Part shown: positions 1 to 9,937 of the stretch, piece after piece
How the letters are laid out: each line of letters begins with the position of its first letter
How positions within the stretch are numbered: the first letter of the stretch is position 1
Source of the DNA: Pelagibacteraceae bacterium
GTDB taxonomy: Bacteria > Pseudomonadota > Alphaproteobacteria > Pelagibacterales > Pelagibacteraceae
Length of the DNA: 64,000 nucleotides
Reading direction: 5' to 3'
Assembly (NCBI GenBank): GCA_002704145.1
Contig: PAFH01000001.1
Coordinates: forward strand, 8,317-72,316
Program-made: the position numbers and the translations under genes
The notes under the pieces: model-generated
The model's database searches: none
What the model was told of the DNA's origin: nothing
Seen by the model: the letters and a program-made list of their open reading frames with translations, nothing else

Positions 1-852
1 GTAGCTCTACTAGTAAATAAGGCAATTAAAAAAAATCTTATTTGTATTATGGTTGATACAGGGTTAATGAGAAAAAATGAATTTAAATATTCATATAGAT
101 TATTTAAAAACCAATACAAACTAAATGTAAAATTAATAGATGCTTCAAATTTATATTTAAAAAAACTTAAAAATATAAACAGCCCCGAAAAAAAAAGAAA
201 AATAATTGGCAATTTATTTATAAAAATATTTGAAAAGGAGGCTAAAAAAATTAAAAATATAAAATACCTTGCCCAAGGCACTTTATATCCTGATATTATT
301 GAGAGTAGATCATCAACTGGTAGCCAAACTTCTAAAATTAAGTCTCACCATAATGTTGGTGGGTTACCAAAAAAAATGAATTTAAAATTAATTGAGCCCC
401 TTAAAGAATTTTTTAAAGATGAAGTAAGAAATTTGGGAAAATCGTTAAAATTAAAAGATGATATTAGAAACAAACATCCATTTCCAGGACCAGGCCTTGC
501 TATTAGAATTATTGGTAAAATTACATCTGAGAAAATTAAAATTTTAAAAGAGGCTGACTACATTTTTATCAATGAGTTAATAAAAAATAATTTATACGAT
601 AAAATTTGGCAAGCATATGCAGGTCTGTTGCCAATGAAAACTGTAGGAGTTATGGGAGACTCAAGAACTTATGAATATACATGTTTGTTAAGAGCTGTAA
701 TATCAGAGGATGGAATGACGGCTGACTATTTTAGTTTTCCTAAGCAATTTTTAGATAAAATCTCAAATAAAATTGTTAATGGTGTACCAGGCATTAATAG
801 AGTGGTATATGATATAACTTCTAAACCACCTAGCACTATAGAGTTAGAATAA
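1..852 (+). CDS. guaA: GMP synthase (glutamine-hydrolysing), C-terminal part
   Basis: This enzyme converts XMP to GMP using glutamine and ATP in cytoplasmic purine synthesis. The reading frame is open from base 1, so the gene is cut by the window edge; the glutaminase domain and the SGGVDS ATP-loop lie just outside. The visible part starts in the ATP-pyrophosphatase domain ([10 protein letters not shown]) and runs through [12 protein letters not shown] and [12 protein letters not shown]. It finishes with the family's dimerisation-domain ending, [18 protein letters not shown]. An internal ATG at 49 is not the start. The stop overlaps the panB start by one base (TAATG), which suggests translational coupling. 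Confidence 0.96.
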   Translation, partial: VALLVNKAIKKNLICIMVDTGLMRKNEFKYSYRLFKNQYKLNVKLIDASNLYLKKLKNINSPEKKRKIIGNLFIKIFEKEAKKIKNIKYLAQGTLYPDIIESRSSTGSQTSKIKSHHNVGGLPKKMNLKLIEPLKEFFKDEVRNLGKSLKLKDDIRNKHPFPGPGLAIRIIGKITSEKIKILKEADYIFINELIKNNLYDKIWQAYAGLLPMKTVGVMGDSRTYEYTCLLRAVISEDGMTADYFSFPKQFLDKISNKIVNGVPGINRVVYDITSKPPSTIELE

Positions 853-1634
853 TGTTAAATAAAATTGGAAAAATTTTAAAAAAAAAGAATAGAAAAAAAA
901 TTGTAACTCTGACGGCATATTCTAAAAATATTGCACAAATACTGGATAAATACTGTGATATAATTCTTGTTGGAGACTCTCTTGCAAATGTTTTATATGG
1001 TATGAAAAATACTCATAAAATTTCTCTTGATACAATAATTCAACATGCTGTGAGTGTAAGAAAAGGAACAAAAAAATCTCTTTTAGTAGTTGATATGCCT
1101 AAAGGATCATACAAAAATCCATTTCAAGCTAAAAAAAATGCTCAATTAATTGTAAAAAAAACTAAATGTGATGCTGTGAAAATAGAAAGCAACAATAAAA
1201 ATTTTAAAATAATTAAAGAAATTATAAAAGCTAAAATACCAGTAATGGGACATATAGGATATACGCCACAATTTAAAACAAAGTTTAATGTTGAAGGTAA
1301 AAACAACAATGAAATAAAAAAATTAATTAAAGAAGCGTTATCGATACAAAATGCCGGAGCATTTTCAATAGTATTAGAATGTTTAACACCACATACAGCC
1401 AAAAAAATAACTAAATTACTGTCTATACCTACAATCGGTATTGGTTCATCTTCGCATTGTGATGGGCAAGTTCTTGTAACAGATGATATTCTTGGATTAA
1501 GTGGATTTTATCCGAAGTTTGTCAAAAAGTATGTTAATTTAAATTTAATAATAAAAAAAGCAGTGAAAAAATACAGCAAAGAAGTCAAAGCAAAAGTGTT
1601 TCCTAATAACAATAATTTTTTATATGGAAAATGA
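852..1634 (+). CDS. panB: 3-methyl-2-oxobutanoate hydroxymethyltransferase (ketopantoate)
   Basis: PanB transfers a hydroxymethyl group from 5,10-methylene-THF to alpha-ketoisovalerate, the first committed step of pantothenate and CoA synthesis. The 260 residues match the usual family length. Family motifs are visible: VGDSLANVLYGM near residue 40, VVDMPKGSY near 80, MGHIGYTPQ near 130, and a glycine-rich IGIGSS with a following DGQVLVTDD. The start ATG overlaps the guaA stop, and the 3' end overlaps the next gene by 11 bases, so the genes probably form one transcript. Confidence 0.95.
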   Translation: MLNKIGKILKKKNRKKIVTLTAYSKNIAQILDKYCDIILVGDSLANVLYGMKNTHKISLDTIIQHAVSVRKGTKKSLLVVDMPKGSYKNPFQAKKNAQLIVKKTKCDAVKIESNNKNFKIIKEIIKAKIPVMGHIGYTPQFKTKFNVEGKNNNEIKKLIKEALSIQNAGAFSIVLECLTPHTAKKITKLLSIPTIGIGSSSHCDGQVLVTDDILGLSGFYPKFVKKYVNLNLIIKKAVKKYSKEVKAKVFPNNNNFLYGK

Positions 1635-2124
1635 AGAAAAAATAAGTTTTTTAAAAACATTAATAGTTTTTTATGAAAATAATAAAACTACTCTTGTCGT
1701 TTTAGCAACTATCGTAGTTCTTTCTATTTTGTCATTAAATTATTTAAATTATCACAAAAAAAACGAAAATATAAAGATTTCTGAAAAATATGTTAAAGCA
1801 GGAATTTATCTTACATTAAATAAAAAAAAGGACTCTAGGGCTATTTTAAAAGAAATTATAGAAAGTCACAATAAATTTTATTCAATTTTATCTTTAAACA
1901 CAATTATTGATAACAATCTTGAAAAAAATAATGAAGAAGTTCTTAAACTTTTTGAAATTGTAGAAAATACTAGTAAAGAAAAAGAACAAAATAATTTAAT
2001 TAAATTAAAAAAAGCTTTATTTTTGATAAAAATTTCTAGAGAAGAAGAAGGAAAAATTATTTTAAATGAAATTGTTTCGGATGACTCAATATGGAAAGAA
2101 ACTGCATCAGAAATTTTAGAATAA
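1624..2124 (+). CDS. YfgM/TPR-like membrane-anchored protein
   Basis: A 166-residue protein with a short cytoplasmic N-terminus, one hydrophobic segment at about residues 18-38, and a lysine/glutamate-rich helical C-terminal part that resembles degenerate tetratricopeptide repeats. This architecture, together with its place directly upstream of a BamB-like gene, matches the YfgM family (ancillary SecYEG-associated, periplasm-facing TPR domain). The family call rests on layout and context more than on strong motifs. Confidence 0.6.
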   Translation: MENEEKISFLKTLIVFYENNKTTLVVLATIVVLSILSLNYLNYHKKNENIKISEKYVKAGIYLTLNKKKDSRAILKEIIESHNKFYSILSLNTIIDNNLEKNNEEVLKLFEIVENTSKEKEQNNLIKLKKALFLIKISREEEGKIILNEIVSDDSIWKETASEILE

Positions 2125-2152
2125 TAAATTAAAATCTTATTATCTTAAATTA

Positions 2153-3478
2153 ATGAAAAAAATTGTATTTATAATATTTTTATTTACTCTTTCAAATTGT
2201 TCATTTGATAATAAAACTGGTATTTGGACTGACAATAATTCAGTAGATCTAGATAAAGATAAGAGGTTCAAGGATTTTGAAACCCTTTATACAAAAGAAC
2301 CCACTTTTAACAAAGTAATTAAACCAAATAAGAAACTAAATATAAAATTAGACAAAGTCTTAAATGCAGAAAAATGGGTTGATAAGTATTTTCAAAATAC
2401 TAATAATTTTGATAATTTTTCTTACGGAAATAAGAATATTTTAGCTCTTAAAGGAAAAAAATTAAGCAGGTTTAAAGTAAAAAATGAAATTTTGTCAGAT
2501 GGTCAAAACATTGTTACTTCAGATATTAAAGGTAATATAATAATTTATTCCCTAATTGAAAACAAAGTAATATTTAAATTCAACTTTTATAAAAAAAAAT
2601 TTAAAAAAATAAAAAAAAATCTGAATATTAAAGTAGATAATAATGTCGTGTTTGTATCTGATAATCTAGGATATTTATATGCTTTAGATTATTTAAACCA
2701 AAAATTATTATGGGCTAAAAACTTTAGAGTCCCTTTTAGATCAAATATTAAAACTTTTGAAAATAAAATAGTACTATCAGATCAAAATAACAATTTTTAT
2801 GTCATTAATAAGATAAACGGGGAACAAATTAAATTTATACCAACCGAAGAAACCCCTATAAAAAGTGATTTCATTAATTCAATAGCATTTATTAATAATC
2901 ATTTAATTTATCTTAATACATTTGGAACTCTCTATTCTATAAATGGAGAAAATCTTAAAATAAATTGGTTTTCTAATTTGAAACAATCATTTGACAGAAC
3001 TGCTAACAATTTATTTTACTCTAATCCCGTAATTATTTATAAGAATAGAATAATCGTTTCTACAGATCCAAGTTTATATGTACTAAATATAAATGATGGA
3101 AGAGTGATAATAAAAAAATCAATTACTTCAATAGTAAATCCTATAATTTCTGGTGGAAATTTATTTATTGTCACTAAAGATAATCTTTTAGTTTGTATAA
3201 ACCTTAATTCTGGAGAGATAAATTATTCTTTAGATATTTCAAAAGAAATTTCAGAATATCTAGATTCAAAAAATAGAAAAATTAGTGTTAAATATATGTA
3301 TTTAGTAAATAATAATCTAATGATAATTTTGAATAATTCATATTTTGTATCTTTTTATAAAAATGGGAAAATAAATGAAATACAAAAACTAAAAAGAAAA
3401 TTAGGAACTGCGCCAGTTTTTATCAAACAATCTATTATTTTTTTAGATAAGAATAAAAGAATTACAGTTTTAAATTAA
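2153..3478 (+). CDS. bamB: BamB-like outer-membrane assembly lipoprotein (PQQ-type beta-propeller)
   Basis: This 441-residue protein begins with a lipoprotein signal peptide ending in LSNC (Cys16 the predicted lipidated residue). Repeated beta-strand units follow, such as NKVIFKF, GYLYALDYLNQKLLWAKNF and LYVLNINDGRVI, typical of the PQQ-like eight-bladed propeller of BamB. BamB is a scaffold for the BAM complex that inserts outer-membrane proteins. In many proteobacteria der follows bamB; here purF comes next, convergent, with a 4-bp stop overlap. Confidence 0.8.
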   Translation: MKKIVFIIFLFTLSNCSFDNKTGIWTDNNSVDLDKDKRFKDFETLYTKEPTFNKVIKPNKKLNIKLDKVLNAEKWVDKYFQNTNNFDNFSYGNKNILALKGKKLSRFKVKNEILSDGQNIVTSDIKGNIIIYSLIENKVIFKFNFYKKKFKKIKKNLNIKVDNNVVFVSDNLGYLYALDYLNQKLLWAKNFRVPFRSNIKTFENKIVLSDQNNNFYVINKINGEQIKFIPTEETPIKSDFINSIAFINNHLIYLNTFGTLYSINGENLKINWFSNLKQSFDRTANNLFYSNPVIIYKNRIIVSTDPSLYVLNINDGRVIIKKSITSIVNPIISGGNLFIVTKDNLLVCINLNSGEINYSLDISKEISEYLDSKNRKISVKYMYLVNNNLMIILNNSYFVSFYKNGKINEIQKLKRKLGTAPVFIKQSIIFLDKNKRITVLN

Positions 3479-4926
3479 TTATTTGATTTACCACTCAATA
3501 AAGATAGTTGAGTTATCTTTGACTCCCCTAGATTATCAGATGGTTTAATAGGATAATCTCCTGTAAAATAATGATCACTAAATTGTGGATATAACTCATT
3601 TCTTTTACCTTTCCCCAAAGCCGCGTAAAGACCATCTAGACTTAAAAATTTCAAAGTTTTAGCTTTAATGTATTCACAAATTTCATCGTCTGATTTTTTG
3701 TTTGCTAATAATTCATTTTTTGTTGGCATATCCACGCCATAAAAGTCTGGGAATTTTATCTGTGGACAAGCTATCCTTACATGAACTTCTTTTGCACCTG
3801 CCTCATAAAGCATTTTAACAATTTTATGACAAGTTGTTCCCCTAACTAAAGAGTCATCAATAAGTATAATTGATTTGTTTTTTACAATACTTTTAGTACT
3901 ACTCAATTTTAGTTTTACACCTAAACTTCTTATATTTTGAGTTGGTTCAATAAAAGTTCTTCCTACGTAGTGGTTTCTAATCAACCCGAGTTCAAATTTT
4001 TTATTAGAATATTCTGCGTATCCCAATGCGGCTGGTACACCAGAGTCTGGAACAGGTACCACCATATCTGCTTGAACGTCTGTTTCTTTTGCTAACTGTT
4101 CACCAAATCTTTTTCTATATTCATAAGCACATTTATTTCCTATCAAGCTATCTGGTCTAGCAAAATAGATATACTCAAATACACACGGTCTTGCCTTCTG
4201 TTTTGGAAAAGGTTTTATACTACTTAGTCTATTGTTTTCTATTATAACTATTTCCCCATTTTCTACTTCTCTAATATAGCTAGCTCCGACAATGTCTAAA
4301 GCACATGACTCTGAAGCAAGAATAAATGTATCTTTTAATTTACCAATTACCAAAGGTCTTATTCCGAACGGATCTCTGACCCCAATAAGTTTTTTGTTTG
4401 TCATTAAAACGAGTGAGTAGCCACCTTGGATTTGAAAAAGAGCATCAATCAATTTGTCTATTATTTTTTCTCTTCTTGACTTTGCTATTAGCTGCACGAT
4501 TGTTTCTGTATCACTTGTAGTTCTGAATATAGCTCCATCTTTTACGAGAGTTTCTCTTAACATTAAAGCGTTTGTAAGATTGCCGTTGTGAGCTATACTT
4601 AATCCGCCTACATGAAGATCTGCAAAGAACGGTTGAATATTTCTTAAAGACGTTTCCCCAGTAGTAGAGTATCGATTATGACCAATTGCAAATTTTCCAG
4701 GCAATTTATTAATCACGTTACCCTTAGAAAAATGGTCACCAACAAGACCTTGTCTTTTCTCGGAGTGATAATTTTTTCCATCATAGGAAACTATTCCGCA
4801 TCCCTCTTGACCTCTGTGTTGAAGCGCATGTAATCCTAATGCAACAAGAGCAGAGGCGTCTTCATGGTTAGATATCCCAAAAACTCCACATTCTTCTCTT
4901 AATTTATCAGATTTAAATTTTTTCAA
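3475..4926 (-). CDS. purF: Amidophosphoribosyltransferase
   Basis: PurF catalyses the first committed step of purine synthesis (PRPP + glutamine to phosphoribosylamine). The 483 residues include a short propeptide of 12 residues before the nucleophile Cys13 (EECGVFGI), an Ntn glutaminase domain (GHNRYSTTGE, IAHNGNLTN) and a phosphoribosyltransferase domain with the PRPP loop IILIDDSLVRGTT. A propeptide is typical of the Bacillus-type, Fe-S-containing PurF. However, the C-terminal Cys pair that completes the cluster is absent: the family's CxxC site reads S450-D-H-Y453. Likely the last gene of a minus-strand operon with cvpA; their coding sequences overlap by 14 bases. Confidence 0.96.
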   Translation of the reverse strand: MKKFKSDKLREECGVFGISNHEDASALVALGLHALQHRGQEGCGIVSYDGKNYHSEKRQGLVGDHFSKGNVINKLPGKFAIGHNRYSTTGETSLRNIQPFFADLHVGGLSIAHNGNLTNALMLRETLVKDGAIFRTTSDTETIVQLIAKSRREKIIDKLIDALFQIQGGYSLVLMTNKKLIGVRDPFGIRPLVIGKLKDTFILASESCALDIVGASYIREVENGEIVIIENNRLSSIKPFPKQKARPCVFEYIYFARPDSLIGNKCAYEYRKRFGEQLAKETDVQADMVVPVPDSGVPAALGYAEYSNKKFELGLIRNHYVGRTFIEPTQNIRSLGVKLKLSSTKSIVKNKSIILIDDSLVRGTTCHKIVKMLYEAGAKEVHVRIACPQIKFPDFYGVDMPTKNELLANKKSDDEICEYIKAKTLKFLSLDGLYAALGKGKRNELYPQFSDHYFTGDYPIKPSDNLGESKITQLSLLSGKSNN

Positions 4927-5455
4927 TTTTTTCTTTTGTATCTATAAAATCTTTGTTAGATGGAAATTCTTTAATAAGAACTTCACTTCCTTTTTTAATT
5001 AAATTAAACGACAAAGCATCTTCTGCTGATATACCCCAATTTTTGTAAGGATAAAACCAATTTAATATTGAAAACAAACAAATCGAAACAATATAACCTT
5101 TAAAAATACCAAATAAAAGACCGAAAGTTTTATCCACCGAACCTGCCCCAGTCCAAGTTATAGCTCTACCTAAAGATTTGCCTAATAAAATAGTTAAAAA
5201 AATTGTACAAATAAAGACTGCAACTCCAATACCAATATTATTTATAAATTCAGACTCAATATAATCACTTACCCACGGCTGCAATTTTGGAACCAAAATA
5301 ATAGTAATTATAAGGGCAAACACCCATTTCATAAAAGACATAAAGCTTAAAGAAAAACCTCTTATAAAACATTGAGACATAAAGTAAATCATCAAAATTA
5401 AAAAAAAAATATCAAAAATATTAATCTCAACTAAATTTTTAAAAAAATTCTGCAT
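4913..5455 (-). CDS. cvpA: CvpA family inner-membrane protein
   Basis: A 180-residue protein with about four hydrophobic segments: MIYFMSQCFIRGFSLSFMSF, the ILVPKLQPW region, a central FICTIFLTILLGKSLGRAI helix and GLLFGIFKGYIVS. The glycine-rich RGFSL and LGRAITW patterns and the position directly before purF match CvpA (named for colicin V production, and a classic purF neighbour). Its biochemical role is not firmly established in the family. Confidence 0.88.
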   Translation of the reverse strand: MQNFFKNLVEINIFDIFFLILMIYFMSQCFIRGFSLSFMSFMKWVFALIITIILVPKLQPWVSDYIESEFINNIGIGVAVFICTIFLTILLGKSLGRAITWTGAGSVDKTFGLLFGIFKGYIVSICLFSILNWFYPYKNWGISAEDALSFNLIKKGSEVLIKEFPSNKDFIDTKEKIEKI

Positions 5456-5466
5456 TATAAATTTAC

Positions 5467-7929
5467 TTACCTTTCTATTCCAAAAGGTTTAAAAATTAAA
5501 ATTAGTTTTGGTAATAAAGTCAATACTGAAATTAAGGCAAGGAGCATAGCTATTCCTGTAAATACTCCAAAATAAATTGTAGGAATAAAGTTAGAAAAAA
5601 TCAAAATAGAAAATCCAAATATTATTGTTATCGAAGTATTTAAAATAGCAATACCAACTGTACTATGACATTTATCTAATGTTTGTTCGTAATCATTTAT
5701 CTTTTTGAATTCTTCTTTAAATCGATAAATATAATGAATACTATTATCTACCGCTATTCCTATGGTAATAGCAGCTATAGTAATTGTCATCATATCAAGA
5801 GGAATTTCCATTAAACCTATAATTCCTAAAATAAAAAATGCTGCTAGAAAGTTTGGAACAACCCCTAAAATAGCTAATATTTTATTTCTAAAAAGAACAA
5901 AAAACATTGCTGAAATTCCTAACATAACTATACCTAATGTAAGAATTTGAGACTTGAAGAGACTTTGTAACAAGTTATTAAATAATATTAAAACACCAGT
6001 TAATTTATATTCTTCTTTTTTAAGCTCTAATTTAGTATTTAGTTCTAAATTAATCTTATTAATTAAATCATTTCGTCTTAAATCTTTTAATGAGTCTTTA
6101 ATTCTGACACTAACTCTAGCCTCGTCTTCCTCTACGGAAATATAGGGTGAAACAATTTCTTTCTTAATTTTATCAGGAATTTTACTGTATAAAACAGCAA
6201 TTTCTAAACTCTGTAACTCTTTTTTATTTAAGTCTTCAGCAACTCTAAGAATAGATGCAAAAGATAAAACTTTTCCAATTTCAGGCAAACCATCTAAATA
6301 ATCATGAACTTTAATAATCTTATCCATTTTGTCTCTGGTAAACCAATATTTTTCTTTACTATCTTTATCATCATTCTCTTCCTCCCATTCAGAAAACTCA
6401 TCATCATTTTTTTGCTCATTTTTTACAGGAAACTTTATTATTATATTTAATGGGGTTGTTCCCCCAAGTTCATCATCTATTTTCTTCATACCTTTATAAA
6501 TTTCTGTTTCTTTATCGAAGTAGTTTATAAAGCTATTTTCAACTTCTAATTTTGATATTCCAATAATACTTAAAATTATAACTAATGATGTACAAGAGAA
6601 AATTACTAACTTGCTTTTTTTTGCAAAAGAGCCGAGGTTCTCTGTAATTTTTGATTTTTCTGTATCTTTTACACTTATATCGTTATCAGAAGAAAATAAA
6701 TTTAAAAGTGAAGGTAGTAATAAAAAAGTTACTATCAATGATACAGTGAGACCCATAGTCATCATCCATCCAAAGTCAATTATTGGTTTTATTCCACTAA
6801 ATATTAATGATAGAAATGCGCAAATAGTTGTTAAGACGGTATAAAGAATAGGTAAAAACATTTTCTTACTAGTTTCAAGCACTGCTTCATTGTTTGATAA
6901 ATTACTAAATTCTTTTTTTAACTGCAAAAATCTTACTGTAACATGAATATTCATTGCCATATTAAGTATAAGCATTAATGCTATAAAATTAGATGAGATA
7001 ACTGTAACTTTCCAACCCACCATGCCAAGCAAACCTATCATGATCATCACTGACGTCATACATCCTAGCAGTGGCATTACTACCCATTTAATGTTTTTAA
7101 AAACAATCCAAAGAGTGATCACAATAAAGATAAAAACTCCTACTCCAAAAACAATTATATCATTTTTGATATAAGTCATCATATCGTCTGCTATCATTGG
7201 AATGCCGCCTAAATGAATTTTCGCATTCTGACCGTATTTATTTATTACATCTCTTATTTCATTAATATTTTGATGATTTCTTGTATTGTACAAGTTTTTA
7301 TATTCTTCATATTCTATTAAGAATTTTTTATAATTAATTTTTTCAGATTTAGTTAAATTTCCATCTAAAGACTGATTATAGAATCTATTTTTAATTTTAA
7401 GATACTCATTTAGTCTTTCATCTTTTTTTAAATAAACTACGATAGCAGAGGTTTTTCCATCTTCACTAATTACGTAATCTTTATAAATTGGGCTATTTAA
7501 TATCTCTTCAAAACCTCTTTTTCTGTCTATTTCAGGATGAGATAACGTTTTATAATTTTTTAACCTTTCCATCAGTTTTTCGTCAGTACTTTTTAATAAT
7601 GGAACATCAATAATAGTGATAACATTATCTACCCAAGATAATTTTTCAATTTTTGACTTAAGTAGTTGTAGATTTAGAATAGTTTCTTTTTCCTCAAAAC
7701 TAGTCACAGGTGAATAGGTGAGCACTAAAAAATCCTTTGAACCATATCTTTCGTTTACTTCCCGCAGGTATTTTAAATCTTCATCTCCTTCTAGAATAAG
7801 TGCGTCGGAAGAAGCATCTAAATTAAAATTCTTTGAATAGTATAGTGATGAGAATAAAATTGCTGCTATTAAAAATAGAGTTATTTTAGGAAAATCTATA
7901 ACAAATTTTTTATATATTTGAGCAATCAT
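5467..7929 (-). CDS. RND superfamily exporter (MMPL / sterol-sensing-like)
   Basis: An 820-residue inner-membrane protein with a transmembrane helix near residues 16-34, a large periplasmic loop, a block of five to six helices (about 250-410), a second helix near 435 and large loop, and a final helix block (about 660-815). This duplicated topology and the AVDNSIHYIYRF segment in the second block identify the RND family of the MMPL / hydrophobe exporter-3 type. The first loop contains the conserved LVLTYSP and DVPLLKS patches. The substrate is unknown; lipids or hopanoid-like molecules are only a possibility. It lies between dnaB and cvpA, where many alphaproteobacteria have alr and radA. Confidence 0.85.
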   Translation of the reverse strand: MIAQIYKKFVIDFPKITLFLIAAILFSSLYYSKNFNLDASSDALILEGDEDLKYLREVNERYGSKDFLVLTYSPVTSFEEKETILNLQLLKSKIEKLSWVDNVITIIDVPLLKSTDEKLMERLKNYKTLSHPEIDRKRGFEEILNSPIYKDYVISEDGKTSAIVVYLKKDERLNEYLKIKNRFYNQSLDGNLTKSEKINYKKFLIEYEEYKNLYNTRNHQNINEIRDVINKYGQNAKIHLGGIPMIADDMMTYIKNDIIVFGVGVFIFIVITLWIVFKNIKWVVMPLLGCMTSVMIMIGLLGMVGWKVTVISSNFIALMLILNMAMNIHVTVRFLQLKKEFSNLSNNEAVLETSKKMFLPILYTVLTTICAFLSLIFSGIKPIIDFGWMMTMGLTVSLIVTFLLLPSLLNLFSSDNDISVKDTEKSKITENLGSFAKKSKLVIFSCTSLVIILSIIGISKLEVENSFINYFDKETEIYKGMKKIDDELGGTTPLNIIIKFPVKNEQKNDDEFSEWEEENDDKDSKEKYWFTRDKMDKIIKVHDYLDGLPEIGKVLSFASILRVAEDLNKKELQSLEIAVLYSKIPDKIKKEIVSPYISVEEDEARVSVRIKDSLKDLRRNDLINKINLELNTKLELKKEEYKLTGVLILFNNLLQSLFKSQILTLGIVMLGISAMFFVLFRNKILAILGVVPNFLAAFFILGIIGLMEIPLDMMTITIAAITIGIAVDNSIHYIYRFKEEFKKINDYEQTLDKCHSTVGIAILNTSITIIFGFSILIFSNFIPTIYFGVFTGIAMLLALISVLTLLPKLILIFKPFGIER

Positions 7930-7983
7930 AAGAATATTTCAGATATATCTTAAAACTGTGATAACTAAAGATAAAATTTTGTC

Positions 7984-9405
7984 TTAATTTTTACTTAAAT
8001 CTTTGAATTTTGTATAAATGCCTTCAAAAGCAACTTTTACGATACCTGTTGGGCCATGTCTTTGTTTTCCTAATATTATATCTGCAAGACCATTTACATC
8101 ATTCATCTTTGACTGCCATTCAGCATGTTCTATTGAACCTAACTTTGGTTGCTTTCTTTCTAAATAGTATTCTTCCCTATATACAAACATAACAACATCT
8201 GCGTCTTGTTCTATCGAACCAGACTCTCTCAAATCAGCTAATTGAGGCTGTTTATCATCTCTTTGTTCTACAGCTCTAGAGAGTTGTGATAATGCTAAAA
8301 CAGGAACTCCAAGCTCCTTTGCTAGTGCTTTTAAGCCTTGAGTTATTTCAGAAATTTCTTGAACTCTTCCTTCGTTTTTATTTGAGTTAGATCTCATTAG
8401 TTGAATATAATCTACTACTATTAAACTAACACCGAAAAGCCTTTTAATTCTTCTAGCTCTATTGCAAAGAGTTGCTATAGTAATAGCAGGAGTTTCATCA
8501 ATAAAAAGAGGAAGATTATAAATATTTCTTGATGTTTCTATATAACGATTAATTTCTTCCTCAGTAACTTTTCCACGCCTAATGTCGTCTGATTTAATTC
8601 TTGCTTGTTCCGACAATATTCTGGTTGATAGCTGTTCTGAGGACATTTCAAGAGAAAAAAAAGCAACAGATGATTTTTCTTGTTTACTTAAAATATTTTG
8701 TGCAGCGTAATAAGCAATATTTGTTGCCAAAGCAGTTTTACCCATAGAAGGTCTACCTGCTAATATTACTAAATCAGATTTGTGAAGACCACCAAGTTTC
8801 TCGTCTAGATCAGTTAAGCCAGTAGGCACACCAACTATACCTTTATCATTTTTCATCGCTAACGTTGCCATTTCAATAGTTTGATCTAGCGCCTGATTAA
8901 ATTTTAAAAAAGATTGAGAAAAACTTCCTCTTTCAGCTAAATCAAATAATGATCTTTCAGTATTTTCAATAATTTTTTCAGCATCTTGTTCTTTTGCATT
9001 TAAAGTTTCAGATGATAAATTATCAGAAATAAGAACTAGTTCTCTTCTAAGATACATTTCATGTATAATTTTTGCATAATCGAGTGCTTGTTTAGTAGAT
9101 CCAGAAAATCTAGTTAATTTTACTAAATATTCTGTTCCACCAACTTCATTTAACATGTTATCTTTTTCAAAATAGTTTTTTAGAGTTATTGGGTTAGCAA
9201 TCATTCCTTTACTATTTAAAGTTTCAATAACTTCATAAATTTTTAAATGTGCGGGATCATAAAAACTTGTTGGATTAATAACATTTGAAACTTCATCAAT
9301 AATATCGTTGTTCACCAATATTGATCCAAGTAAAGCTTGCTCAGCCTCTAAATTTGAGGGTTGTTTTTTATCTAGATTATTTTCATTAACTTTGATTTTT
9401 TCCAC
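7984..9405 (-). CDS. dnaB: Replicative DNA helicase
   Basis: DnaB is the hexameric 5'-3' helicase of the replication fork. The 473 residues have the N-terminal dimerisation domain (NLEAEQALLGSILVNN) and a RecA-like C-terminal domain with Walker A (GRPSMGKTALATN), Walker B (LIVVDYIQLM), a QLSRAVEQR segment and ESGSIEQDAD. There is no intein. It lies 74 bp downstream of rplI on the same strand, consistent with the common rpsF-rpsR-rplI-dnaB order. Confidence 0.97.
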   Translation of the reverse strand: MEKIKVNENNLDKKQPSNLEAEQALLGSILVNNDIIDEVSNVINPTSFYDPAHLKIYEVIETLNSKGMIANPITLKNYFEKDNMLNEVGGTEYLVKLTRFSGSTKQALDYAKIIHEMYLRRELVLISDNLSSETLNAKEQDAEKIIENTERSLFDLAERGSFSQSFLKFNQALDQTIEMATLAMKNDKGIVGVPTGLTDLDEKLGGLHKSDLVILAGRPSMGKTALATNIAYYAAQNILSKQEKSSVAFFSLEMSSEQLSTRILSEQARIKSDDIRRGKVTEEEINRYIETSRNIYNLPLFIDETPAITIATLCNRARRIKRLFGVSLIVVDYIQLMRSNSNKNEGRVQEISEITQGLKALAKELGVPVLALSQLSRAVEQRDDKQPQLADLRESGSIEQDADVVMFVYREEYYLERKQPKLGSIEHAEWQSKMNDVNGLADIILGKQRHGPTGIVKVAFEGIYTKFKDLSKN

Positions 9406-9479
9406 ATACTAATAATAGTTTCAGGTAGATACAATTAAAGTTAAAAGTTACACACTTTTTTTGCCCACCTGTGGAAAAG

Positions 9480-9935
9480 TCAAGAGGATTGAACTTTATC
9501 GATTTTAATTGAAATTTGAGCGGAAACATCTGTATGAAAATTTAAATTAATTTTATAGTTTCCTATTTTATCTAAACTTGTCTTTAGCATTATTTGAGAG
9601 GGCTTTACTTCAACTTTATATTTTTCAAATATTGCTGCAGAAATTTCTTTTGGCTTTATAGAACCATAGAGCTCGCCATTTTCTTTGCTTTCCTTATTAA
9701 AAATAAATGATTTATCATTAATTTTTTTAGCCAATTCTTTAAATTTAGTCTTTAACTCAATATTTTTTTTATTCAGTTCATCTTTTTTTTTTGAAACAAA
9801 ATCTAAATTCTCTTTATTTAACCTAAGAGCTTTACCAGTTTTTAAAAGATAATTTCTACCATAACCAGGCTTGACTTTAACTTTATCTCCTATGTTACCG
9901 AGATTCATAATATTTTCTAAAAGTATAATTTCCAT
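9480..9935 (-). CDS. rplI: 50S ribosomal protein L9
   Basis: L9 binds 23S rRNA at the base of the L1 stalk. The 151 residues show the N-terminal signature (MEIILLENIMNLGNIGDKV, KPGYGRNYLL), the long central lysine-rich helix at about residues 45-75, and a C-terminal domain with GELYGSIKPKEI. The gene starts 2 bases after the rpsR stop in the same operon. Confidence 0.97.
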   Translation of the reverse strand: MEIILLENIMNLGNIGDKVKVKPGYGRNYLLKTGKALRLNKENLDFVSKKKDELNKKNIELKTKFKELAKKINDKSFIFNKESKENGELYGSIKPKEISAAIFEKYKVEVKPSQIMLKTSLDKIGNYKINLNFHTDVSAQISIKIDKVQSS

Positions 9936-9937
9936 AA

